From: Capsicum annuum
Taxonomy: Eukaryota > Streptophyta > Magnoliopsida > Solanales > Solanaceae
Length of the DNA: 64,000 bases
NCBI RefSeq assembly: GCF_002878395.1
Contig: NC_061117.1
Coordinates: 225,392,994 to 225,456,993 of the forward strand
Direction: 5' to 3'
Shown one piece after another: positions 24,401 to 39,339 of this stretch (position 1 is its first letter; every line of letters begins with the position of its first letter). A program made the translations under genes and the position numbers. The notes below the pieces were generated by a model. That model was not told where the DNA came from. It saw nothing but the letters and a program-made list of their open reading frames with translations, and searched no databases.

Positions 24401-27400
24401 AAAATTTAAACGAACCACACTGGGACAATCTCCAACCTCCCTGGCATGGCCTGGTTGATATTCGACCCACAACACTCCCGAACACTAGGCCCACCCCAAA
24501 AACCGCGTGTTATAGCAAACCGATTTGGCCCAAAAATGCTCTGTTCGTGCCGTTTTACCCGTTTATCAACCTAAATAGCCACAAAACTTAAACGGACTAC
24601 ACTGGGTTGATCCCCAACCTCCCTGGCACACCCCTATAAATTTTTGGCCCATATCACACCCGGACCCGGACCCGGGCCCATCCCCGAAACTATGGGCTAT
24701 AGCACACCGATTTAGCCCAAAAATACCCCGTTCGCGCTATTTCACCTGTTTGTCCTCCCAAATGGCCACAAAAATTTACACGGACCACACTAGGATGATC
24801 CCCAACCTTCTTGCCATGCCTCGGTTGATTTTTGCCCCACAACACGCTCGGACCCCAGGCCAACCCCCGAAACCGTGAGCTATAGCACACCGATTTGGCC
24901 CAAAAATGCCCCGTTCGAGTTGTTTTGCTCGTTTGTCCACCCACATGGCCACGAAAATTTAAAAAAACTACACTCGGATGATCCCAACATCCCTGGCATG
25001 CCTCGATTAATTTTTGGCCCACAACATGCCCGGAGCCCCGGCCCATCCTCGAAATCGTGGGCTATAGCACACCGATTTTTCCCAAAAATGCCTCATTCGC
25101 ACTGTTTTGCCCGCTTGTCCATCCAAATGGCAACGAAAGTTAAAACGGACCATACTGAGATAATCTCAAATCTCCCTGGCATGCCCTGGTTTATTTTTGG
25201 CCTAAATCACACTCGGACCCTTGGCCTACCCCTGAAATTGTGTGTTATACACACAAATTTGGCTTTAAAATGCCCCGTTCGCGCCGTTTCGCCCGTTTGT
25301 CCACCCAAATGGCCACAAAATTTTAAATGGACTACACTTGGATGATCCCCAACCTCCATGGCATGCTTCGATCGATTTTTTGCCCATATCACACCCAGAC
25401 CCGAGCCCACCCCAAAAACTGTGGGCTATAGCCCACCTATTTACCCTAAAAATGTCCCATTCGTGCCGTTTTTTTTGTTTGTCCATCCAAATGGCCATAA
25501 AAATTTAAACAGACCATACTGGGATGATCCTCAGCAACCTGGGCATGCCACAGTCAATTTTTTGCCCACAACACGCCCGGACCCCAGGCCCACCCCCAAA
25601 ACTGTGAGCTATAGCACACCGATTTATCCCAAAAATACCCTGTTCGTGCCGTTTCGCTCGTTTATCCACCCAAATGGCCACGAAAATTTAAATGAACCAC
25701 ACTGGAATGATTCCAACCTACCTGGCATGCCTCGGTCGATTTTTGTCCTACAACACGCTCGGAGCCCGAGCCCACCCCCAAAACCGTGGGTTATAGCACA
25801 CCGATTTGGCTCGAAAATTCCCTGTTTGCGCTGTTTTGCCCGTTTGCCCACCCAAATGGCAATGAAAATTTAAATGGACCACACTGGGATGATACCCGAC
25901 CACCCTAGCATACTTCGGTTAATTTTTGGCCACAAGCACGCTCGAACCTTGGGCCCACCCCTGAAACTGTGGGCTATAGCACACCGATTTGACAAGAAAA
26001 TGCCCCGTTCACATCGTTTCTCCCATTTTTCCACTCAAATGACCACAAAAAATTAAATGAACCACACTGGGACGATCCCCGACCACCCTGGCATGCCTCG
26101 ATCAATTTTTGGCCCACAACACGCTCGAACCTCAGGCCCACACCAGAAATCATGGGCTATCGCACACCTATATAGCGCCGTTTGTCCTATTTGTCCACCC
26201 AAATGGCAACAAAAATTTAAACGAACCACACTTAGATGTTACCCAACCTCCCAGGCTCACCCCGATCAATTTTCGACCCATAGAACGTCTAGACCATTGG
26301 CCCATCCCCAAAAATATGGGCTATAGCACACTGATTTGGCCCGAAAATGCCCCGTTCATGTTGTTTCACCCGTTTGTCCACCCAAATAGCCGCAAAAATT
26401 TAAACGTACCACACTGGGATGATCCCCAACCTCCCTGGCATGCCCTGATCGATTCTCGACCCACAACACGCCCGGACCTCGGGCCCCCCCAAAAACGTGG
26501 GCTATAGCACACCGATATGGCCTGAAAATTCCTTGTTCGTGTCGTTTCGCCCATTTGTCCGCCCAAATGGCCATGAAAATTTAAACGGACCACACTGGGA
26601 TGATCCCAACCTCCCTGGCAATTTTTAGCCCACAACGCAATTGGTCCTCGGGCCCACCCCCTAAATCGTGGGCCATAGCACATCGATTTGGCCAGAAAAT
26701 ACCCCGTTCGCACCGTTTTGCCTGTTTGTCCACCTAAATAGCCACATAAATTTAAACGTACCATACTGGGATGATCCCCAACCTCTCTGGCATGCCTCTA
26801 TTGATTTTAAGGCCCACATCACGCCCAGCCCCCAGACCCACCCCCGAAACCATGGTTTATAGAACACCAATTTAGCTCAAAAATGGCCCGTTCGCGCTGT
26901 TTCACCCGTTTGTCCACCCAAATGGCCATAAAAACTTAAACGGACCACACTGTGACAATCCCCATCCTACCTGGTATGCCTTGGTCGATTTTCAACCCAC
27001 AGCACGCCCGGACCCTAGGCCCACCCCCAAAACCGTGTTATAGCATACCGATTTGGCTCGAAAATGCCCCGTTCGCATTGTTTTGCCAGTTTGTCCACCC
27101 AAAAAGACGTAAAACTTTAAACGGACTACGCTGGGACGATCCCCAACCTCCCTGGCATGCTCCAGTCAATTTTTGGCCAATATCACATCCAGCCTCGGGC
27201 CCACCCACAAAACTATAGGCTATAACACATTGATTTAGCTCGAAAATGCCCTGTTCGTGCCGGTTTGCCGGTTTGTCCACCCAAATGGCCATGAAAATTT
27301 AAACGGACCACACTGGGATGATTACCAACCTTCCTGGCATGCTTCGGTTGATTTTCGGCCCACAGCACACCCGAACCCCGAGCCAACCCCCAAAACCGTA

Positions 27401-28450
27401 AGCTATAGCATATCGATTTGGAGTGAAAATGCCCCGTTCATGCCGTTTTACTTGTTTGTCCACCCACACGGACACAAAAATTTAAAAGGACCACACTGGG
27501 ATGATCCCAACCTCCCTGGCATGCCCTGGTCAATTTTTGGCCCACAGCACACTCAGAGCCTGGGTCCACCCCCAAAACCGTGGGCTATAGCACACCGATT
27601 TAGCCCGAAAATGCTCCATTCACACCATTTCGCCCGTTTGTCCACCCAAATGGCCACAAAAATTTTAACGGACCACACTTGAATATTCCCCAACCTCCCT
27701 GGCATGCCCTGGTCAATTTTCAGCCTACAGCATGCCCGAACCTGAGGTCCACCCCCAAAATCGTGTGTTATAGCACATTAATTTGGCTCGAAAATGCCCT
27801 ATTTGCGCTATTTCACTCGTTTGTTCACCCAAATGGCCACGAAACTTAAAACAGACTATACTTGGACGATCCCAAACCTCCCTGGCATGCTCCGATTGAT
27901 TTTTGGCCCATATCATGCTTGGACCCGTGCTAATCCCCAAAACTGTGGGTTATAACACACCGATTTAGCCTGAAAATATTCTGTTCGCGCCTTTCACCTA
28001 TTTGTCCACCCAAATGCCCTTGAAAATTTAATGGGGCCACACTGGTATGATCCCAAACCTCCCTGGCACGTCCCAGTCAATTTTTGGTCCACAACATGCC
28101 CGGACCTTGGGCCTACCCCCAAAACCGTGAGCTATAGCACACCGATTTGGCTCGAAAATACCCCACTCGTGCCGTTTCACTCTTTTGTCCTTCCAAATGG
28201 CCACAAAAATTAAATGGACCACAAAGGGATAATCCCAACCTCCCTGGCATGCCCCGATCAATTTTTGGCCGATAGCACGCCTGGAGCCCGGGCCCACCCT
28301 CAAAATCATAGGCTATAGCACACCGATTTGGCCCGAAAATGATCTGTTCACGCTATTTTGCCCGTTTGTCCACCCAAATGGCCATGAAAATTTAAACGGA
28401 CCACACTGAGATGATACCCGACCACCCTGGCACGCCCCGATTAGTTTTTG
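21500..28450 (+). repeat. Higher-order repeat, about 14 monomers (2.5 kb)
   Basis: Rare variants recur about 2.53 kb apart. A TTTTAxGGCCCACATCA form with GGGTTATAGAACACCG-like ending lies near 24285-24340 and 26812-26870. A CGTGTGTTATA or CGTGTTATAGC variant lies near 24505, 25240, 27035 and 27765. GATACCCGACCACCCT occurs near 25890 and 28411. The first set may have a third member near 21530. Edges are approximate. Confidence 0.5.
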
Positions 28451-31400
28451 GCCCACAACACTTCCATACCCTAGGCCTATCCCCGAAACTGTGGGATATA
28501 GCACATCGATTTGGCCTGAAAATGCCCCGTTTACGCCATTTTGATCGTTTCTCCACCCAAATGGCCATGAAAATTTAAAGGACCACACTGAGATGATCCT
28601 CAACCGCCCTGGCATGCCTCGGTCAATTTTTGACCAATAGCACGCCCGAACCCAGGGTCCACCACCAAAACCGTGGGCTCTAGCACACCAATTTGGCCTG
28701 ACAAATGCCTCGTTCGCATCGTTTTGCCCATTTGTCCACCTAAATGGACACAAAAATTTAAACGGACCACATAAGGACGATCCCCAACCTCCCTGGCACA
28801 CCCTGGCCAATTTTCAGCCCATATCACACTCGTACCCCAGGCCCACCCCCAAAACTGTGGGCTATAGCACACCGATTTGGCCCAAAAATTCACCATTCAT
28901 GCCGTTTCTCCCATTTGTCCATCCAAATGGCCACCAAAATTTAAATGGACCATACTGGGATGATACCAAACCTCCCTGGCATGCTTCGATTGATTTTTTT
29001 CCCATAGCATGCACGAACCCCGGGTCCACCCACAAAAACATTGGCTTTAGCACACCGATATGGCTAAAAAATACCCCATTCATGCTATTTTACCCGTTTG
29101 TCTACCCAAATGGCCACGAAAATTTAAACAGGCCACACTGGGATGATCCCCAACCTCCCGAACAAGTCTCGATCAATTTTTGACCCACAGCATGTCCGGA
29201 GCTCGGGGCCACCCTTGAAACCGTGCGCTATCGCATACTAATTTTGCCCAAAAACACCCCGTTTCTGCCGTACCGCATGTTTGTCCACTCAAATGGAAAC
29301 ACAAATTTGAACGGACCACACTGGGATGATCCCCAACCTCCCTAGCACGCCACAATTAATTTTTGACCAATAGCACGCCCAGACCCCAGGCCTACGCCAA
29401 AACTGTGGGCTATAATAGCACACCGATAAGGCCCGAAAATACCCCGTTTGAGCTTTTTTGCTCGTTTGTCTACCCAAATAGCCTCAATAATTTAAACAGA
29501 CCTCACTAGGATGATAACCAACCTCCCTGGCATGCCTCGATCGATTTTTAGCCCACAGCACACCCAAACCCCAGGCTGACCCCAGAAAACATGGGTTATA
29601 GCACACCGATTTGGCCCAAAAATGCAATATTCACTCCATTTCACCCGCTTGTCCACCCATATGGCCACAAAAATTTAAACTGACCATACTGGGATGAAGC
29701 CCAACCTCCCTGGCATGCCCTGATCGATATTTAGCCCACAACATGCACGAACTCCGGGCCCACCCCTGAAATCGTAGGCTACAGCACACCGATTTGACCT
29801 GAAATGAACCATTCATGCCGTTTCACCCATTTGTCCACCCAAATGGCCACAAAAATTCAAATGGACCATACTGGGATGATCTCCCACCTTCCAGGCATGC
29901 CTCGGTCAACTTTTGGCCCATAACACGCCTATAACCGAGGCCCACCCCTAAAACTATGGGATATAGCACATCGATTTGGCCCGAAAATGCCCTATTCGAG
30001 ATGTTTCGCCTGTTTATCTATCCAAATGGCCATAAAAATTTAAATGGACCACACTGGGATGATTTCCAACCTCCCTGTTATGCCCTGGTTAATTTTTGGC
30101 CCACAGCAATCTCAGACCCCGGGCCTACCCTGAAATCGTAGGATATAGCACACCAATTTGGCTTGAAAATGCCCCGTTAGCGTTGTTTCGCCCATTTGAC
30201 CACCCAAAGGGCCATAGAAATTTAAACAGACCATACTGAGATGATCCCTAACCTTCCTGGCATGCCCCAATCAATTTTTGGCCCACAACATGCCCGAACC
30301 CGTGGCCCACCCCCAAAACTGTGGGCTATAGCACATTAATTTGGCTCGAATATGCCCTGTTCAAGCCGTTTCACCCGTTTGTCCACACAAATGGCCATGA
30401 AAATTTCAACGGACCGTACTTGGACGATCCCCAACCTCCCTGGCATGCCGATCAACTTTCAGCCCGTAGCACGCCTAGAATCGGAGCCCACCCCTAAAAT
30501 TATGGGCTATAGCACACCGATTTAGTTCAAAAATGCCCCGTTCGAGCCACTTCGACCGTTTGTCCATCCAAATGGCAACAAAAATTTAAATGGACCTCAC
30601 TGGGACGATTCCCAACCTCCCTATTATGCCCTGGTCAATTTTTGGCCCACAGCAATCTCGGATTCGGGGCCCACCCTCAAAACCGTGGGATATAGCACAC
30701 AAACTTGGCACAAAAATGCCCCGTTCGTGCCGTTTCGCTGGTTTGACCACACAAAGGGCCACAAAAATTTAAACGGACCATACTAGAATGATCCCTAACC
30801 TCCCTGGCATGCCTCGATCAATGTTTGGCCCACAGCACGCCCGAACCCGAGGCCCACCCCCAAAACTGTGGGCTATAGCACAACAATTTGGCTCGAAAAT
30901 ACCCCGTCCAAGCCGTTTCACCCGTTTGTCCACCTAAATGGCCACGAAAATTTAAATGGACGACACTTGGATGATCCCCAACTTCCCTGGCATGCCCTCG
31001 ATCGATTTTTAACCCCCAGCACGCCTGGGCCCATGGCCCACCCCTAAAATCATGGGCTATAGCACACCGATTTGGCCCGAAAATGCCCCGTTCGTGCCAT
31101 TTTGCCCATTTGTCCATCCAAATGGCCACGAAATATTTAAACGGACCATACTAGGATGATCCCCAACCTCCTCAGCATACCTCAGTCGATTTTTATCCCA
31201 CAGCATACCCAAATCTCTGGACCACCCCAAAACCATAGACTATAGCACACCGATTTGGCCTGAAAATGCCCCGTTTGCGCCTTTTCACCCTTTTGTGCAC
31301 CTAAATGGACACAAAAATTTAAACGGACCATAGTGGGATGATCGCCACATCCCTGGCATGCCCCGATCTATTTTTCTCCCACAGCATGCCCGGATCTCGG

Positions 31401-34400
31401 GCACACCCCCGTAATCATGGGATATAGCACGCCAATTTGGCCCAAAAATATCCCGTTTGCGTCAGTTTGCCCGTTTATCAACCCAAATGGCGACAAAAAT
31501 TTTAACGAACCTCACTGGGATGATCCCCAACCTCCATGGCACACCTCGATTAATTTTTGACCCACAGCACGCCTGGATCCTGGGCCTATTCTCGAAACCG
31601 TGGGCTATATAGCACACTGATTTTGCTCGAAAATGCCCTGTTCGAGCCATTTTGCCCGTTTGTCCATCCAAATAGGTACGAAAATTTAAACGAACCACAC
31701 TAGGACGATCCCCAACCTCTCTGGCATGCCCCAATTGATTTTTGTCTCACAGCATGCCCGAACCCCTGGCCCACCCCCAAAATCGTGGGCTATAGCACAC
31801 CGATTTGGCCTGAAAATGCCCCATTCACACTGTTTAGCTCTTTTGTTCGCCCAAATGGCCTCAAAAATTTTTATAGGCCACATTGGGACGATTCCCAACC
31901 TCCCTGGCATGCCCCGATCCCTTTTTGGCCCACGAAACGCCCGAACCACGAGCCAACCCCTAAAATCGTGGGCTATAGCACATCGATTTGGCCTAAAAAT
32001 TCTTCGTTCGTGCCGTTTCGCCCGTTTGTCAACCCAATTAGCCACGACACATGGATGATCCCCAACCTCCCTGGCATACCCTGGTTAAATTTTGGCCCAC
32101 AGCACGCCCAATCCCAGGCGACCCCTAAAACCGTGGGCTATAGCACAACGATTTGGACCTAAAATGCCCCGTTCGAGTCGTTTCTCCAGTTTGTCCACCC
32201 AAATGGCCATGAAAATCTAAATGGACCACACTGGGATGAACCCCAACCATCCTGGCATGCCCCAATCGATATTTGGCCCACAACACGCTCAAAACCTGGG
32301 CCCACCCCCAAAACCATGGGCTATAGCACACCGATTTATCCCAAAACACCCCGTTCGCCCCGTTTCACCCGTTTATCCACCCAAATGGCCACGAAAATTT
32401 AAATGGACCATACTTGGATGATCCGCAACCTCCCTGGCATGCCTCAATCAATTTTGGCCTACAGCATGCCTGAACCCCGAGCCCACCCCCGAAACTGTGG
32501 TCTATAACATACTGATTTGGCCTAAAAATGCCCTATTCAAGCCGTTTCGCCAGTTTGTCCACCAAAATGGACATAAAAACTTAAACGAACCATACTGGGA
32601 CAATCTCCAACCTTCCTGGCATGCCCCGAGTGATTTTTAGCCCACAGCACGCTCGGACCACGGGCCTACCTTGAAATCGTGGGCTATAGCATATCGATTT
32701 AGCCTCAAAATGCTCCGTTCGCGCTGTTTCGCTCGTTTGTCCATCCAAATAGCCACAAAAATTTAAACGGACCACACTGGGATTATCTCCAACCTCCCTG
32801 GCGTGCCCCAATAAATTTTGGGCCCACATCATGCCCGGACCCCAGGCCCACCCTAGAAACCATGGGATATAGCACACTAATTTTGCCTGAAAATATCCCG
32901 TTCGGGCCGTCTCACCCGTTTGTCCACCCAAATAGCCACAAAAATTTAAACGGACCATACTTGGACGATCCCCAACCTCCCTGGCATGCCTCGATAAATT
33001 TTTGACCCACAGCATGCCCGAACCCAGGTCCACCCCCAAAACCGTGGGCTAAGTAACACCAATTTGGGTTAAAAATGCCTTATTCGCACTGTTTTGGCCG
33101 TTTGTCCAACCAAATAGCCACAAAAATTTTGATGGACCACACTGGGACGATCCCCAACCTCCCTGGAATGCCTCGGTCAACTTTTGGCCCACATCTCACT
33201 CGAATTCCTGGCCCACCCCCAAAACCGTGGGCTATGGTGCACCAATTTGGCCCGAAAATGCCCCGTTTGCGCCGTTCGCCCGTTTGTCCACCCAAATGAC
33301 CACAAAATTTTAAACGGACAACACTAGCATGATCCTCAACCTCCCTGGCATGCCTCAAACGATTTTTGGCCCACATCACGCGCAGATCCTAGGCCTACCC
33401 CCAAAATCGTGAGATATAACACACCAATTTAGCCTGAAAATGCCCCGTTTGCATTGTTACGCTCATTTGCCTGCCTAAATGGCCACGAAAATTCAAACGG
33501 ACCACACTGGGACGATCTCCAACCTCCTTGGCATGCCTTGGTAGATTTTTGGCCCACAACATACCCAAACCCCGATCCCACCCCCAAAATCGTGGATTAG
33601 CAAAAATTTAAACAAACCATACCGAGATGATTCCTAACCTCCATGGCATGCCCCGGTCGATTTTCAACCCATAGCTCTCCCGGACCACGGGTCCACCCCT
33701 GAAACAGTGGGCTATAACACATCGATTTGGCATGAAAATGCCCCGTTCGCGTTGTTTCGCCCTTTTGTTAACCCAAATGGCCACAAAAATTTAAACAGAC
33801 CACACTGGGATTATCCCCAACCTCCATCGTATGCCCCTTTCAATTTTCAAACCACAGCACGCCCGAACCCCAGGCCTACCCCCGAAATCCTGGGATATTG
33901 CATAACGATTTTGCCCGAAAATGCCCCGTTTGCATCGTTTCACCCATTTGTCCACCCAAATAGCCACAAAAATTTAAACAGACTACACTGGATGATCCCC
34001 AACCTCCTTGGTATGCCCTGGTTAATTTTAGGCCCACAGCGCGCCCGGATCCCTATCCCCAAAACCGTGGGCTATAGCACACCAATTTGGCCCGAAAATG
34101 CCCCTCCATGCCATTTCGCTTGTTTGTCCACCCAAATGGACATGAAAACTTAAACAAACCATATTAGGACAATCTCAAACCTCCCTGGCACGGCCGGTTG
34201 ATTTTCGGCCCACAACACACCCAGACCCCGTGCCACCCTCGAAATCGTGGGCTATAGCACACCGATTTGGCCCGAAAATGCCCCGTTCGCACCGTTACAT
34301 CCATTTGTGCACCCAAATAGCCATGAAAATTTAAACGGATCATACTGGGATGATACCCAACCTCCCTAGCATGTCCCAATCAATTTTTTGCCCACATCAC

Positions 34401-36970
34401 GCCCAGACCCTGGGCCTACCTCTAAAATCGTGGGCTATAGTACACCGATTTGGACTGAAAATGCCCCATTCGCACCGTTTCACTAGTTTCTCCACCGAAA
34501 TTACCACAAAAATTTAAATGAACCATACTGGGATGATCCCCAACCTTCCTGGCATGCCCCGATCTATTTTTGGCCCACAGCACGCCAGAACCTTAGGCCC
34601 ACCCAAAAACCATGGGCTATTACACATCTATTTGGCTTGAAAATATCCCATTTACACTGTTTCACCCGTTTGTCAGCCAAATGGCCACAAAAATTTAGAC
34701 GAACCACATTGAGATGATCCCCAACCTCCCTAGCATACCTCGGTTGACTTTCGACCCAGAGCACGCCAGTACCCCAAGCCCACCCCCAAAATCGGGGGCA
34801 ATAGTACACCAATTTGGCCCGAAAATGCCTCATTCACGCTGTTTTGCTCATTTGTCCATCCAAATAGCCACAAAAATTTAAACGGACCACGCTGGGATGA
34901 TCTCTAACCTACCTGTCATGCCTCAGTCAATTTTTGGCCCAAAGCACGCCCGGACCCCAGACCCTCTCCCAAAACCGTGGGCCATAGCACACCGATTTGG
35001 CCTAAAAATACCCCATTCGTGTAGTTTCACCCGTTTGCCCACCTAAATGGCCACAAAAATTTAAACGGACCACACTGGGATGATCCCAACCTTCCTACCA
35101 TGTCCCGGTCGATTTTCAGCCCACAGCACGCCCAAACCTCTGGCCCACCCCCAAAATCGTTGTCTATAGCACACCGATTTAGCCCAAAAATGCACCATTT
35201 GCGCTGGTTTGATCGTTCGTCTACCCAAATAGCTATGAAAATTTAAACGAACCATATTGGGATGATCATCAACCTCCCTGGCATACCCCGATCGATTTTT
35301 GGCCCACAGCACGCCTAAATCATGGGCTATAGCACACCAATTTGGATCGAAAGACCCCGTTCGCGCCGTTTTGCCCGTTTGTCCACCCAAATGGCCACAA
35401 AAATTTAAATGGACCACACTGGGATGAAACCCAACGTCCCTGGCATGCCTCAATCAATTTTTAGACCACATCACGCTCGGACTCCGGGCCCACCTCTGAA
35501 CCGTGGACTATAGTACACCTATTTCGCCCGAAAATGCCCTATTCACACTATTGCACTCGTTTGTCTACCCAAATGGCTAGGAAAATTTAAACGGATCACA
35601 CTGGGATGATCTCCTAGTTTCCTGGCATGTCCCGATCAATTTTTGGCCCACAGTAATCTCAAACACCGAACCTGGGCTTATCCCCAAAACAGTGGGCTAT
35701 AGCATATCGATTTAGCTCGAAAATACCCTATTTCGACCATTTGGCCACCCAAATGGCCTCAAAAATTTAAATGGACCACACTCAGATGATCCCCAATCTC
35801 CCTGGCACACCCCAATCAATTTTTTGCCCACAGCAGGGCTGGACCCCGAGCCCACCCCCAAAACCGTGTACTATAGCACACCGATTTGGTCCGAAAATGC
35901 CTCGTTCTGCTGTTTTGCTGGTTTATCCATCCAAATAGCTATGAAAATTGTAACGGACCACACTGGGATGATCCTCAACCTACCTAGCATGCCCTAGTCA
36001 ATTTTAGGCTAACAACACGCTTGGAACCCGGACCCACCCCCGAAACCCTGGGCCATAGCACACCGATTTGGCCCGAAAATACCATATTCGCGCAGTTTCG
36101 CCCATTTTCCCACCCAAATGGCCAGTAAAATTTAAACGGAACACACTGGGATGATCCCTAACCTCCCTATCACACCCCGATCGATTTTTAGGCTACAACA
36201 CGCTTGGACCTCGGTCCCATCCCCAAAACCGTGGGCTATAGCACACCGACTTGGCCCAAAAATATTCCATTTGCACCGTTTTGCCCGTTTGTCTACCCAA
36301 ACGGCCACAAAAATTTAAACGGACCATACCGGGATGATTCCCAACCTCCCTGACATTCCCTGGTTAATTTTTAGACCACAGCATACCTAGACCCCAGGCC
36401 CACCCCCAAAACTATTTGCTATAGCACACCGATTTGGCCCGAAAATGTCCCGTTCGCGCCGTTTTGCCCGTTTGTCCACCCAAATGGCCACGAAAATTGA
36501 AACGGACCACACTGAAAAGATCCCTAACCTTCCTGACATACGTCGGTCAATTTTTGGACCATATCTTACTTGAATCCCAAGCCCATCCCCCAAAATCGTG
36601 GGATATAGCACACCGATTTAGCCTGAAAATGCCCCATTCGCACCGTTTCGCCCGTTTCTCCAACCAAATGGCCACAAAATTTTAAACGGACCACACTGGC
36701 ATGATCCTCTACCTCCCTAGCATGCCTCGGGTAATTTTCGACCTACATAATGCTCGGCCCCAGACCCACTACCAATACCATGAGCTATAGCACACTGATT
36801 TGACCTGAAAATACCCCATTCGTGCTATTTAGCTCGTTTATCCACTCAAACATCCATGAAAATTTAAACGAACCACACTGGATGATACCCAACCTCTCTA
36901 ACACGCCCTGGTCGATTTTTGGCCCACAACAGGCTCAAACCGCAGTTCTATCCCTGAAACCTTGGACTAT
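27960..36970 (+). repeat. Segmental duplication within the satellite, copy 1 (about 9.0 kb)
   Basis: About 50 monomers reappear in the same order in the next 10 kb. Unusual strings that pair up: the CTTTCACC(T)-GTTTGTCC variant near 27990 with 37005; TACCCCACTCGTG near 28158 with 37165; TTTCTGCCGTxCCGCATGTT near 29262 with 38218; CCCGATCCCTTTTT near 31910 with 41968; GATCGAAAGACCCCG near 35345 with 45305; CATACGTCGGTC near 36537 with 46490; CAGGCTCAAACCGCAGTTC near 36930 with 46887. Pairs are visibly closer to each other than to adjacent monomers. Confidence 0.85.
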
Positions 36971-39339
36971 AGCACATCGATTTGGCCTGAAAATATTTTG
37001 TTCGCGGCTTTCACCTGTTTGTCCACCCAAATACCCTTGAAAATGTAAAGGGACCACACTGGTAGGATCCCAAACCTCCCTGGCACGCCCCAGTCAATAT
37101 TTGGCCCACAACATGCCCGGACCTTGGGCCCACCCCTAAAATCGTGAGCTATAGCACACCGATTTAGCTCGAAAATACCCCACTCGTGTCGTTTCACTCT
37201 TTTGTCCTTCCAAATGGCCACAAAAATTTAAACGGACCGCACTGGGATAATCCCAACCTTCCTGGCATGCCCCGATCAATTTTTGGCCGATAGCACGCCT
37301 GGAGCCCGGGCCCACCCCTGAAATCGTAGGCTATAGCACACCGATTTGGCCCGAAAATGATCCGTTCGCGCTGTTTTGCCCGTTTGTCCACCCAAATGGC
37401 CATGAAAATTTAAACGGACCACACTGAGATGATACCCGACCACCCTGGCATGCCCCGGTTAGTTTTTGGCCCACAGCACTTCCAGACCCTGGGCCCATCC
37501 CCAAAACTGTGGGATATAGTACACCGATTTGGCCTGAAAATGCCCCGTTTGCGCCATTTTGACCGTTTCTCCATCCAAAAGGCCATGAAAATTTAAACGC
37601 ACCACACTGAGATGATCCTCAACCTCCCTGGCATGCCTCGATCAATTTTTAACCAATAGCACGCCCGAACCTAGGGCCCACCACCAAAACCGTGGGCTCT
37701 AGCACACCAATTTAGCCTGAAAAATGCCTCGTTCGCATCGTTTTGCCCATTTGGCCATCCAAATGGACAAAAAAATTTAAACGGACCACATAAGGACAAT
37801 CCCCAACCTCCCTGGCACACCCTGGCCAATTTTCAGCCCATATCACACTCGTACCCCAGGCCCACCCCCAAAACTGTGGACTATAGCATACTGATTTGGC
37901 CCGAAAATTCACCGTTCACGCCGTTTTGCCCGTTTGTCCATCAAAATTTAAATGGACCATACTGGGACGATACCAAACCTCCCTGGCATGCCTCGATCGA
38001 TTTTTTTCTCGTAGCAAGCACGGACCCCGGGCCCACCCACAAAAACGTTGGCTTTAGCACACCGATATGGCCAGAAAATACCCCATTCATGCTGTTTTAC
38101 CCGTTTATCTACCCAAATGGCCACGAAAATTTAAACAGGCCCACAGCATGTCCGGATCCCAGGGCCACCCTCGAAACCATGCGTTATCGCACACCAATTT
38201 GGCCCAAAGACTCTCCGTTTCTGCCGTTCCGCATGTTTGTCTACTCAAATGGAAACAAAAATTTAAACTGACCACACTGGGATGATCCCCAACCTCTCTG
38301 GGATGCCACAATCAATTTTTGACCAACAGAACGCCCAGACCCCAGGCCTACCCCCAAAACCGTGGGCTATAATAGCACACCGATATGGCCCAAAAATGCT
38401 CCGTTTGAGCTTTTTTGCCCATTTTTTTATCCAAATAGCCTCAATAATTTAAACAGACCACACTGGGATGATCACCAACCTCCCTGGCATGCCTCGATCG
38501 ATTTTTAGCCTACAACACACCCGAACCCCGGGCTGACCCCAGAAAACATGGGTTATAGCACACCGATTTGGCCCAAAAATGCCACATTTGCTCCATTTCA
38601 CCCGTTTGTCCACCCATATGGCCACAAAAATTTAAAATGACCACACTGGGATGATCCCCAACCTCCCTAGCATGTCCTGGTCGATTTTTAGTCCACAACA
38701 CGCATAAACTCCGAGCCCACCCTCGAAATCGTAGGCTACAACACACCAATTTAACCCGAAATGAACCATTCGTGCCGTTTCACCCATTTGTCCACCCAAA
38801 TGGCCACGAAAATTTAAACAGACTATACTGGGATGATCTCCAACCTCCCTGGCATGCCCCAGTTAACTTTTGGCCCATAGCACGCCTATAACCGAGGCCC
38901 ACCCCTAAAACTATGGGATATAGCACACCGATTTGGCCTGAAAATGCCCTATTCAAGCTGTATTTCCTGTTTATCCATCCAAATGGCCATACAAATTTAA
39001 ATGGATCACACTGGGATGATTCCCAACCTCCCTGTTATGCCCTGGTTAATTTTTGGCCCACATTAATCTCGGACCCCGGGCCTACCCTGAAATCGTGGGA
39101 TATAGCACACCAATTTGGCTTGAAAATGGCCCGTTAGCGCCGTTTCGCCCGTTTTACCACCCAAAGGGCCACTAAAATTTAAACGGACCATACTGAGACG
39201 ATCCCTAACCTCCCTGGCATGCCCCGATCAATTTTTGGCCCACAACATGCCCGAACCCAAGGCCCACCCCCAAAACTGTGGGCTATAGCACATTAATTTG
39301 GCTGAATATGCCCTGTTCAAGCCGTTTCACCCGTTTGTC

